Assembly: GCA_029548585.1 (NCBI GenBank)
Contig: JAKPNC010000206.1
Span: 1-25,193 of the forward strand
Length of the DNA stretch: 25,193 nucleotides
Source: a bacterium
Lineage (GTDB): Bacteria; Ratteibacteria; UBA8468; B48-G9; JAFGKM01
Reading direction: 5' to 3'
The notes below the pieces were generated by a model that was not told the origin of the DNA, did not search any database, and saw nothing but the letters and a program-made list of their open reading frames with translations. The translations under genes were made by a program, and so were the position numbers. Of this stretch, positions 17,518 through 24,055 are shown piece after piece (the stretch's first letter is position 1; the number at the start of each line of letters is the position of its first letter).

Positions 17518-19197
17518 TCAGGCTGTTTTTGCTTCGCTGATAATGACATTGACATCTTCGGGAGTGAGACACCTGCCGTAGATGCGCAGGTCTGCCATCA
17601 GCCCGCGAAAATGTTCGTGCTGTCCGAACCCGATTTTTAGGGGAGCTCCCGTGCTCAAATCATAATCATCGGAATTGAACGGTTCGGATTCGGCAACGCA
17701 CCTGCCGTCAAGATAAATTTTCAGCCGGGAATCTCCGCGGGTGGCGGCAATATGATGCCAGCCTGCCGGCAATGAAGAGTCTGAAGTCGCCATGACGCCC
17801 GCGCGGTAGCGCTTAACATGCCCCGAAGGCAGGGTGCCGATATAGAGAGATCCCCTGTGAACAGCCATGCTCCATGCCCTGCGAAGAACGACTTCGCTGT
17901 TGTCGGCGTTTCCTGCAAAAGCAAACCGTTTCTCCCCGTCATACCTCCAGATGTTGGCCATAGGCAGCGTGCCCGCGTAAAACTTGCCGTTATACAGCAC
18001 CATGGCCATAACCTCTCTCGCATATCCGAGCCAGCCGAGATTTTCCCATTCGGTTTTACCCTTGTAAAGATGGACTTCCCCATCAGGCCATGTTCCGGCA
18101 TAGAGATTTCCTGCATATATCACGGCGCCGTATGTCTGGGTTGACTTGCCCGGTCTGCCGCAGAATTCCCACTCGCCGTCTTTTTCGTACCGGTAAAGGG
18201 CCCCTCCGTGTTCCGGGCGCACACCCCCGTTGGCCAGCATATAAAGCCGGTCACGGTAGATAATCAGGCTGAAAACGCGGCTTTCGGGTCCTATGTTTCG
18301 CCATTTATTCTTTCCCTCATAGACAAAAACACCCCGTTGGTTCGCAGAGGCACAATAAAGCCTGCCCCTGTAAACAGTCAGGCTGACTGCGGCATCGGCC
18401 TTGCCGTTGCCGTTACCTATTGACGGATTTGCATCTTCGGAAACAGCGCTTTCGATACCCGGATGTCCGCAGTCAGTCCATTGCCCGTTGTCATCAACGA
18501 GATAAACATGGCCTCCCGGATTTATGTTCTTCGGCTGGCCCAGCAGGGAACCTGTCGTCTGGTACCGGGCGGATGAAACATAAAACTTCCCTTCAAATCG
18601 TGCAATGCCTCCCACGCAGTTGCTACAATCCGGCGGTGTGCCCATGTCTTCCCACTCTTTATTTCCCGCGTACCTGTAAAGGTGCCCCGTACGGTCAGGT
18701 GCGTTCTCCAGAGTCCCTGCATAAAGTTCCCCTTCAACCGACGCAAGGGCGTTTACAAAAACGGATTCTCCCGGCCGCCCGCAATCCTCAATACCATGAC
18801 TGCGGCCCTGGTCAATCCCGAAATGCAGGTGGCGGTAGTTTGCCTGGGTGGTGTGGGTTACACCCCCGTTGGTAACCACCGACAGGTTGAACCCGCACCT
18901 TTCGGCAGGATCAAAACAGGAGATTATATCCCCGATTACGTCACCGCCTTCTGAACTCTCTCCGGTATGGATCCAGCAGCTGATTGTAAAATCCTTTTTC
19001 CCCCGGGATAAAACGGGGTGGCCGGTGATTTTAATCACGCTTGATTCCCCATCGAACCTCGCCGCAGGCATATCCGGCACCGGTCCGCGCTCACCGAAAA
19101 TAACAGATTTGCTCAGTGCCTGCGCGGATTCGCCGCAGGAACCCGACGCGTCACGCTCAAACTTCCATCGATCTATCAGATCTTTTTCAGAATTCAT
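17518..19197 (-). CDS. LamG-fold protein interrupted by a seven-repeat propeller-like domain
   Basis: The protein has 559 residues and no signal peptide. Residues 8-125 are the first half of a LamG/concanavalin-like sandwich (LIDRWKFERDASG, ARFDGESSVIKI, FTISCWIHTGE). Residues 474-556 are the second half (GWHHIAATRG, LKIYLDGRCVA, GLMADLRIYGRCLTPEDV). Between them, about 145-465, are seven repeats with the consensus Y-x-G-x-L-Y-A-G-T, a gap, then Y-x-G-x-x-x-W-x-x-x-G, starting near 151, 199, 274, 312, 359, 400 and 445. This looks like a beta-propeller nested in a LamG loop. Both folds usually bind carbohydrate or protein; no catalytic residues are evident. GAGG precedes the ATG. The assignment of folds is by motif; the function is unknown. 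Confidence 0.75.
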   Translation of the reverse strand: MNSEKDLIDRWKFERDASGSCGESAQALSKSVIFGERGPVPDMPAARFDGESSVIKITGHPVLSRGKKDFTISCWIHTGESSEGGDVIGDIISCFDPAERCGFNLSVVTNGGVTHTTQANYRHLHFGIDQGRSHGIEDCGRPGESVFVNALASVEGELYAGTLENAPDRTGHLYRYAGNKEWEDMGTPPDCSNCVGGIARFEGKFYVSSARYQTTGSLLGQPKNINPGGHVYLVDDNGQWTDCGHPGIESAVSEDANPSIGNGNGKADAAVSLTVYRGRLYCASANQRGVFVYEGKNKWRNIGPESRVFSLIIYRDRLYMLANGGVRPEHGGALYRYEKDGEWEFCGRPGKSTQTYGAVIYAGNLYAGTWPDGEVHLYKGKTEWENLGWLGYAREVMAMVLYNGKFYAGTLPMANIWRYDGEKRFAFAGNADNSEVVLRRAWSMAVHRGSLYIGTLPSGHVKRYRAGVMATSDSSLPAGWHHIAATRGDSRLKIYLDGRCVAESEPFNSDDYDLSTGAPLKIGFGQHEHFRGLMADLRIYGRCLTPEDVNVIISEAKTA

Positions 19198-19262
19198 TTT
19201 CCTCTTTTAAAAACATCAAGGTAAAAAACATCCTGTTTGAAATTAACTGAAATTCCTTATTC

Positions 19263-19291
19263 AATTTATGTTTTTTCCGCCTGTATGTCAA
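19263..19291 (-). promoter_or_regulatory. Promoter of the LamG/propeller gene
   Basis: On the minus strand a perfect TTGACA (19291-19286) and TAAATT (19268-19263) are 17 bp apart. The start would be near 19256, about 59 nt ahead of the ATG at 19197. The -35 overlaps the hairpin arm that borders the left direct repeat. Confidence 0.6.
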
Positions 19292-19315
19292 ATCCTTTCT
19301 TAGAATAAAGGATTT
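19290..19315. terminator. 9-bp AT-rich hairpin at the left edge of the Fic island
   Basis: AAATCCTTT and AAAGGATTT are perfect inverted arms around an 8-nt loop. The right arm lies inside the first direct repeat. On the plus strand the hairpin is followed by a short T-rich stretch (TTCTTC), so it could be a weak terminator, or a structural end of the repeat unit. Confidence 0.35.
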
Positions 19316-19373
19316 TTCTTCAGCCCGAACCAGTTCTTACCGCTTATATGCTGTCCGGAAGAAGCCGAACTGC
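19302..19373 (+). repeat. Left direct repeat (72 bp) flanking the Fic gene
   Basis: This copy is identical to 20802-20872 at 69 of 72 aligned positions: two A/G substitutions and one missing base. It starts AGAATAAAGG and ends GCCGAACTGC. The start points of the two copies are exactly 1,500 bp apart. The intervening DNA is markedly richer in A and T than the surroundings. I see no third copy in the window. Confidence 0.95.
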
Positions 19374-19409
19374 TCCGGCATACGGAGTTTGAAAAAAACT
19401 TATTTTTTC
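19373..19409 (+). terminator. Two small hairpins just inside the left repeat
   Basis: CTCCG-GCATA-CGGAG (19373-19387) is followed at 19391-19409 by GAAAAAA and TTTTTTC arms around a 5-nt loop. Together they could insulate the Fic gene from outside transcription. Strength is uncertain because the second stem is all A-T apart from its closing pair. Confidence 0.3.
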
Positions 19410-19457
19410 ATATCGTTTCATTAATGTCAAATCCAAGTTTATAAATATACAATGCAC

Positions 19458-19486
19458 TTGACAATAATGAATTATTATATTAACAT
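19458..19486 (+). promoter_or_regulatory. Promoter of the Fic gene
   Basis: A perfect TTGACA (19458-19463) is 17 bp from TAACAT (19481-19486). The expected start is near 19493, which leaves a leader of about 64 nt. The ribosome binding site AAGGGA (19545-19550) is 6 nt before the ATG. The promoter lies within the repeat-bracketed island. Confidence 0.55.
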
Positions 19487-19489
19487 AAT

Positions 19490-19509
19490 TTATGAGTATT
19501 ATTTCATAA
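19490..19509. promoter_or_regulatory. 20-bp dyad over the predicted Fic transcription start
   Basis: TTATGA-N8-TCATAA is an exact inverted repeat with 6-base arms, centred just after the predicted start. The position is typical for a repressor operator. The winged-helix-like C-terminus of the Fic protein makes self-regulation a possible explanation. Confidence 0.35.
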
Positions 19510-19556
19510 CTCATTGTACAGCAATATTTAATACGTAACAAAATAAGGGACAAAAA

Positions 19557-20735
19557 ATGAAACAAAAATTTGCTGATAAATACCCGTGGATTACATTTAA
19601 GGTTGATCTGCAGAAACTTTCATATAGAACATGGATACAATTAGGAGAATGTCTTTCAAAATGTGAACATCTTGCTCAAATTCCTCTTAAACCGATAACC
19701 GCGCAGGAAATGCACAAACTTTATTTAGCTAAAGGCGTTTCGGCAACGACTTCAATTGAAGGAAATACCCTCTCTGAACAACAAGTACGTCAGATAATAG
19801 ACAAAAAACTGGTACTGCCGCCTTCTAAAGAATATTTGAAGCAGGAAGTTGATAACATATTGGAATTGTGTAACGAAATAAAGAATTCCCTGTGCCCCGA
19901 AAAGAAATATCTTATCACCATAGATGAAATAAAAAAATTTAACAGAGTAATCTTAAAGAATGTTCCCTCTCCTGATTATGTTATTCCCGGCGAATTCAGA
20001 ACCGTTCCGGTTGGCGCAGGAACATATAAAGCCGTTGACCATAATGATATTCCTTATCTAACGGTTCAATTATGTGACTGGTTAAACAGCGAATATTTTG
20101 CAATACCGAATGTCCATCCCATAATCGGCAATATTATTAAATCTATGGCTGCACATTTATACATAGAATGGATACATCCTTTTAGTGATGGGAACGGAAG
20201 AGTTGGCAGGATCCTGGAATTTGCAATACTTTTGTGTGCCGGTATTCCTTCGCCTGCAGCGCATTTATTGAGTAATCACTATAATGCTACAAGAACTGAA
20301 TATTATATCAATCTGGACTCTGCAAGAAAGAAAAACGACATCTCTGATTTTATTGCTTATGCAACACAAGGTTTCAGAGACGGACTAATTGAACAACTTA
20401 CTTATATTTTCGCTCAAATCATCGATATTTCATGGGAGACTTTTGTTTACGAGATATTTAAAGAGCACAAACGTTCTGAACGACCGGCAAAACGAATGCG
20501 TAATTTAGTTATTGAATTGTCTCGCCAATCAGAAGATGTTCCACGAGATAAATTGATTATGTTAAGCCCCAAACTCATGGAACTGTATCGAGGCGGTTCA
20601 ACAATGATGCTAACAAGAGATATCAACGAGTTAATAAAACTCGATTTAATTGAAAAAACTAAAAAAGGTTATAGAGCAAAAACAGAAAAAATGCACAGTT
20701 TTTTACCTGAACAAGTTGCGGGTAACAAGTCTTAG
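19557..20735 (+). CDS. Class II Fic-domain protein (AMPylator-type) with C-terminal helical/winged-helix region
   Basis: The 392-residue protein has the complete Fic catalytic motif HPFSDGNGRVGR at 207-218, with catalytic His207. The upstream flap is PGEFRTVPV. The inhibitory helix motif TTSIEGN (64-70, Glu68) lies N-terminal to the Fic core, which defines class II self-inhibited Fic proteins. Residues about 305-385 are helical and end in a winged-helix-like segment (MLTRDINELIKLDLIEKTKKGY), as in many DNA-binding Fic proteins. Such enzymes transfer AMP, or another nucleotide, to Ser/Thr/Tyr of target proteins. The codon use is clearly more A/T-rich than the neighbours, and the gene is bracketed by direct repeats, so it was probably acquired. 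No separate antitoxin gene is present. The target is unknown. Confidence 0.93.
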   Translation: MKQKFADKYPWITFKVDLQKLSYRTWIQLGECLSKCEHLAQIPLKPITAQEMHKLYLAKGVSATTSIEGNTLSEQQVRQIIDKKLVLPPSKEYLKQEVDNILELCNEIKNSLCPEKKYLITIDEIKKFNRVILKNVPSPDYVIPGEFRTVPVGAGTYKAVDHNDIPYLTVQLCDWLNSEYFAIPNVHPIIGNIIKSMAAHLYIEWIHPFSDGNGRVGRILEFAILLCAGIPSPAAHLLSNHYNATRTEYYINLDSARKKNDISDFIAYATQGFRDGLIEQLTYIFAQIIDISWETFVYEIFKEHKRSERPAKRMRNLVIELSRQSEDVPRDKLIMLSPKLMELYRGGSTMMLTRDINELIKLDLIEKTKKGYRAKTEKMHSFLPEQVAGNKS

Positions 20736-20801
20736 TTTAGCCGCCACCTTTCCAAAAAAAGAAACCTGCCAAGCCCATTTTAGATTCACGTTTCCCAGTT
20801 C
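20736..20801. other. Spacer between the Fic stop and the right repeat
   Basis: These 66 bases contain an A7 run but no stable hairpin ahead of it. They bear no similarity to the DNA preceding the left repeat, so the similarity of the two flanks is confined to the 71/72 bp. Confidence 0.5.
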
Positions 20802-20872
20802 AGAATGAAGGTTTTTCTTCAGCCCGAACCAGTTCTTGCCGCTTATATGCTGTCCGGAAGAAGCCGAACTGC
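20802..20872 (+). repeat. Right direct repeat (71 bp) flanking the Fic gene
   Basis: This is the second copy of the 72-bp unit at 19302-19373, in the same orientation. It lacks one A before the T5 run and has G for A at two positions. The boundaries are sharp: identity stops immediately on both sides. Confidence 0.95.
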
Positions 20873-20945
20873 AATAACAGCACGCAGAATCCTGATCCTC
20901 TCTTCTGTCGAAAATATGCTTTCCATTTTTCTGTTTTAAAAACGA

Positions 20946-20990
20946 AATGTTCATTATTTGGAAACTTAATGTTCATTTCATATGAACATT
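20946..20990. promoter_or_regulatory. Cluster of three AATGTTCAT operator-like boxes
   Basis: AATGTTCAT occurs at 20946-20954 and 20968-20976, and its reverse complement ATGAACATT at 20982-20990. The two direct copies are 22 bp apart, about two helical turns. The last two form a dyad around TTCAT, followed by a T6 run on the plus strand, so a terminator reading is also possible. The boxes cover the -10 and start region of a minus-strand promoter. Confidence 0.5.
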
Positions 20991-21003
20991 AATTTTTTGT
21001 CAA
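20975..21003 (-). promoter_or_regulatory. Minus-strand promoter facing the Fic island
   Basis: A perfect TTGACA (21003-20998) is 17 bp from TGAAAT (20980-20975). Transcription would start near 20968 and run into the right repeat and antisense to the Fic 3' end. No intact gene follows, which suggests a promoter orphaned by insertion or deletion. Confidence 0.4.
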
Positions 21004-21043
21004 TAGATAATTCAGCTTATGCCACAGTACGAACGAACAGGAA

Positions 21044-22174
21044 TCACAGGGGATAGCGGCCGTAATCGAGGGCGGCTTCTATGTAGGCTTCGACGTTTTC
21101 CACGACTTTCTTCAGGATGGGTTTTTCAAGGGACATGTTCACATCCGCATGCCCGCCTGTGGTCCTGAGGGTGAAACCTCCTCCCGCCGCGGCGTCCTTA
21201 ATAGCTTTCTTCACCAGCTCTTTCACATCGCCTTTATCCAATCGCAGGAAATCTGGAGAGACGATATTGCCGGAAAGAAGCATCCTATCCCCCACCAGCC
21301 GTTTTGCCTCTTTAAGATCGACATCGCCGTAAGGAAGCGGTTCGAGAGGTTCTATGGAATCTATGCCCATTTCCGACATCCTTTCGAGAAAGTGCATGCA
21401 TTTCCCGTGGCAGTGGGCGCGCACCTTGCCGCCTATGGAATGTATGGCGTCGTTTATCTCTTTATCGTAGGGAAAGACCAGTTCATCGAAATGTTTCCGC
21501 CCCATCCATGGCGGGATTAACATCTCGTGGGCGGTTACTCCAAACCAGCAGGAAATGCCTTCTTTGCCCATGTCAAGGATTGTATCCCGCACCTGCCTGT
21601 TTGTCTTTTCCAGAAACCTGTGGATAATAGCTTTCTCGGATGCCATCCAACCGTAAATCTCCTCCATTGCCGACCTGCGTACAAGGTTTCCGAGGGGATG
21701 AAGGCAACCGACAACGGGCATACCCCGGTCCCCGACCATCTTAAGGTGTTCAAGGTGTTTCTCTCTGTGGATGGGACATACCCTGCGGGGAGCGTCTGCA
21801 AGCCTCACGAGGTCTTCAAGGGAACTGACATGTTTTTTTTCCCACCGGCAGTCGGTAAGGTCAAGATGAGGGCGGTAAAAATATTTGGCAACGGCGTAAA
21901 AATCTCCCGCTTCCGTGGAATAGGTCTGCCTTATCCTCCTGTATTCGCCCGGACGGTCTTCCAACGTCTCCTGCCGGTACCCGCAGGGCAGGCCGAAGAA
22001 CCCCCAGTCGGCTCCCGCGACTCCCATGAAGTTGTCGGCTTCATTGGCTATGAAATCGGCTATGCGCCGGCATTCAGGAAGTTTCTTTTCTTCCGGCCCT
22101 ATCTGGAGCTCTATGGGCACCCTGTCTGCTTCTCTGAATTCCGCCGCTGCGTTAAGTCTTTCTCTTGATGTCAT
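21044..22174 (-). CDS. Uroporphyrinogen decarboxylase superfamily (URO-D-like) protein
   Basis: The ATG at 22174 is chosen because MTSRERLNAAAEFREADRVP is the canonical start of this family; a GTG at 22216 is possible, but neither has a good ribosome binding site. The length is then 376 residues. LHPLGNLVRRS, HEMLIPPWMGRKHFDELVFPY, then RAHCHGKCMHFLERM and SIEPLEPLPYGDVDLKEAK are typical of the divergent URO-D-like branch found in many anaerobes. That branch is related to corrinoid methyltransferases MtaA/MtbA as well as to heme enzymes. The motif His254-Cys-His-Gly-Lys-Cys259 replaces the HxCG zinc site of MtaA. No heme gene is nearby, so tetrapyrrole synthesis is unlikely. The substrate is unknown. 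Confidence 0.8.
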   Translation of the reverse strand: MTSRERLNAAAEFREADRVPIELQIGPEEKKLPECRRIADFIANEADNFMGVAGADWGFFGLPCGYRQETLEDRPGEYRRIRQTYSTEAGDFYAVAKYFYRPHLDLTDCRWEKKHVSSLEDLVRLADAPRRVCPIHREKHLEHLKMVGDRGMPVVGCLHPLGNLVRRSAMEEIYGWMASEKAIIHRFLEKTNRQVRDTILDMGKEGISCWFGVTAHEMLIPPWMGRKHFDELVFPYDKEINDAIHSIGGKVRAHCHGKCMHFLERMSEMGIDSIEPLEPLPYGDVDLKEAKRLVGDRMLLSGNIVSPDFLRLDKGDVKELVKKAIKDAAAGGGFTLRTTGGHADVNMSLEKPILKKVVENVEAYIEAALDYGRYPL

Positions 22175-22307
22175 GGAAAATCTTCTTCTTATATTGCCCC
22201 TATCTTCCGCAATCACTCCAACGCACCTTTCGCGCCTCTGTTAATGCTCACGGACTACAAGAAAGAGGCCTTCGTAACTTAATGGCAGTAATGCAAAATT
22301 CATGCGC

Positions 22308-22964
22308 TCAATGAGAATGATTTGCCGATGTTAAATCCTTGCGCACAAAGAGAAGAGGGAAAACTATGTCACTGGTACAGCATGGAACTATAACTGCAAG
22401 CACCATGAAAATCAGTATCGCCCCCGCGTACTCTATCCAGTTTACCATTCCGAAACTGACAAGGTACATAATGGATGCGGCCGCGCTGATGAATACATGC
22501 AGGGAATGAGAAAGGATCACTCCTTCGTGTTTTTCCATGCCTCTGGGAGTAAGAAAGCCCATCAATAGTCCGAGAAGGAGAAAAGGAAGAATTAACAGGG
22601 GATGCTCCAATATGCATACATGAAGATGCATCTCAACACCGAGGATCATGCCTGAAAGGTACGGTATTATTATGTCGCTTATCCCGCATATGCCAACAGA
22701 TCCGGCAATCCCTATCAGGACGGCTTTCAGAACGGCCCGTTCCTTCTGCCAGAACATCGACGTTGTTGCTGTAGCCGAGAAAAGGATGTGAAGGGGATGG
22801 AATATGTGGAAAAGCTCCCCGAACTGTACAGAAGGATCCGGTGTCCCCGCAACCTGGGTAATGAAATGGAGCAGTGCGGCCAGGAAAAGACCGAGCGCCA
22901 CGCTCATGATCGAAAAAGGCAGATGGTGGCCGAGCTCCCTGAATATGTACGCTGACTTATTCAT
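22308..22964 (-). CDS. Histidine-rich integral membrane protein encoded after hypE
   Basis: The protein has 218 residues and about six hydrophobic helices. It is unusually rich in His at helix ends: ELGHHLPFS, LFHIFHPLHILFSATATTSMFW, EMHLHVCILEHP, ILSHSLHVFISAA, then a Cys pair in VPCCTSDIVFP. The arrangement of His, Cys and Met near membrane faces would suit transition-metal binding or transport. GGAGG lies 8 nt before the ATG. It is on the same strand as hypD and hypE, 73 nt after hypE, so probably in the same transcript. I do not recognise a named family. Nickel supply or another step of hydrogenase maturation is inferred from position and composition only. Confidence 0.7.
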   Translation of the reverse strand: MNKSAYIFRELGHHLPFSIMSVALGLFLAALLHFITQVAGTPDPSVQFGELFHIFHPLHILFSATATTSMFWQKERAVLKAVLIGIAGSVGICGISDIIIPYLSGMILGVEMHLHVCILEHPLLILPFLLLGLLMGFLTPRGMEKHEGVILSHSLHVFISAAASIMYLVSFGMVNWIEYAGAILIFMVLAVIVPCCTSDIVFPLLFVRKDLTSANHSH

Positions 22965-22969
22965 AGATG

Positions 22970-22985
22970 TTTACCTCCAGGTAAA
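22970..22985 (-). promoter_or_regulatory. Dyad enclosing the ribosome binding site of the His-rich membrane protein
   Basis: On the mRNA strand TTTACCTGGAGGTAAA is a perfect 7-base dyad with GGAGG inside it. As RNA a 6-bp stem with a UGGA loop would hide the Shine-Dalgarno, so translation could be weak or regulated. Confidence 0.3.
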
Positions 22986-23037
22986 AAATTACAGCAGCCC
23001 TGGGCAACTTCCACGAATCTCTCCCTCCGGGGCGGCT

Positions 23038-24051
23038 TTAACATATGCGGGGCAGCTGGCTTCCTGAAAGCATATCCAGGATCCTGCTTCCCCCGGCAGT
23101 ATCTAATATTACCCTTCCCCGGGGAGATTCGACAACCTCACCGATAAGAGCAGAGTCTTTGCCGTACTTGTGTTTCCGCATGAGGCACAGAATTCTTTCG
23201 GATGATTCCCTGGGACAAATGACTATCACCTTGCCCTCGTTGGCAAGGTAGAGAGGATCGAAACCGAGCAATTCGCATACCGCCCTGGTCTCTTCTCTGA
23301 CCGGGACATCGGCTTCCCTGATCCTTATACCGAAGGGAGATCCATCCGATATCTCGTTGAGAGTCGTTGCCACCCCTCCCCTGGTAGGATCCCTCATAAA
23401 CCTGACCGGAAGGCCGCTGTCCATTATCTCCTTTACCAGTTCGTTCAATGGCGCGCAGTCGCTTTTTATGCCAGCGCTGAACTTGAACTCGTTGCGCGCA
23501 AGAAGAACCGAAAGCTCGTGGTCCCCGGTAAAACCGTTGATTATTATCCTGTCACCCGGCCTTATGCCAGCCCTGTCCATTACCCGGCCAACGGGGGATA
23601 TGCCTATGGCCGACGTGTTGATGAAAAGACCGTCCATCTTGCCTTTTTCCACCACCTTGAAATCCCCCGTAACAATCTCGATACCTGCCAGGCGGGCTGT
23701 TTTTGACATGGAAACCACTATTTTTTCAAGCATATCCTTATCAAACCCCTCCTCCGCTATTACCGCACAGGAGATAAAAAGAGGCCTGGCGCCGGAAACC
23801 GATATGTCGTTGACAGTGCCGCACACGGAAAGCTTGCCTATGTCCCCCCCGGGGAAAAAAAGCGGATTGACTGTGTAGGAATCTGTTGTGAAGCTAAGGC
23901 TGAACTGGCCGCATATGCCTGCAAGGATCGCCGAATCCCCCATCTTCGCGAGTTCATTGCCTTTGAAGTGCCTGAGGAAGATATCCTTTATGAGGGAATG
24001 CATCATCATGCCCCCGCTCCCGTGAGAGAGGAGTATTTTCTTATCTTCCAT
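23038..24051 (-). CDS. hypE: [NiFe]-hydrogenase maturation protein HypE (carbamoyl phosphate-derived cyanide synthesis)
   Basis: The ATG at 24051 is chosen because GGGGGA lies 7 nt upstream and MEDKKILLSHGSGG is the standard HypE beginning, giving 337 residues. It has the PurM-like ATP-binding fold: GDSAILAG, SFTTDSYTVNPLFFPGGDIG, CGTVNDISVSGA, RDPTRGGVATTLNEI. It ends with the required Pro-Arg-Ile-Cys tail, whose Cys receives the carbamoyl group from HypF and is dehydrated to thiocyanate. The cyanide is passed to the iron held by HypC-HypD. The start is 4 nt after the hypD stop, so the two are translationally close. Confidence 0.96.
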   Translation of the reverse strand: MEDKKILLSHGSGGMMMHSLIKDIFLRHFKGNELAKMGDSAILAGICGQFSLSFTTDSYTVNPLFFPGGDIGKLSVCGTVNDISVSGARPLFISCAVIAEEGFDKDMLEKIVVSMSKTARLAGIEIVTGDFKVVEKGKMDGLFINTSAIGISPVGRVMDRAGIRPGDRIIINGFTGDHELSVLLARNEFKFSAGIKSDCAPLNELVKEIMDSGLPVRFMRDPTRGGVATTLNEISDGSPFGIRIREADVPVREETRAVCELLGFDPLYLANEGKVIVICPRESSERILCLMRKHKYGKDSALIGEVVESPRGRVILDTAGGSRILDMLSGSQLPRIC

Positions 24052-24055
24052 CACT

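Larger units (their letters stand above)
20703..20954 (-). pseudogene. Possible remnant reading frame across the right repeat
   Basis: An 83-codon minus-strand frame starts at the ATG inside the operator-like cluster and runs through the right repeat into the last 33 bases of the Fic gene. The repeat reads SSGQHISGKNWFGLKKN in this frame in both copies, and the A/G change between copies within that stretch is silent (GGT/GGC). There is no clear ribosome binding site. It may be a fragment of a former gene or chance; I do not recognise it. Confidence 0.2.

Noticed and set aside
19302..20872. Integron attC sites as explanation for the two repeats
   Set aside because: I find no GTTRRRY and RYYYAAC box pair in either copy, and no integrase gene is in the window.
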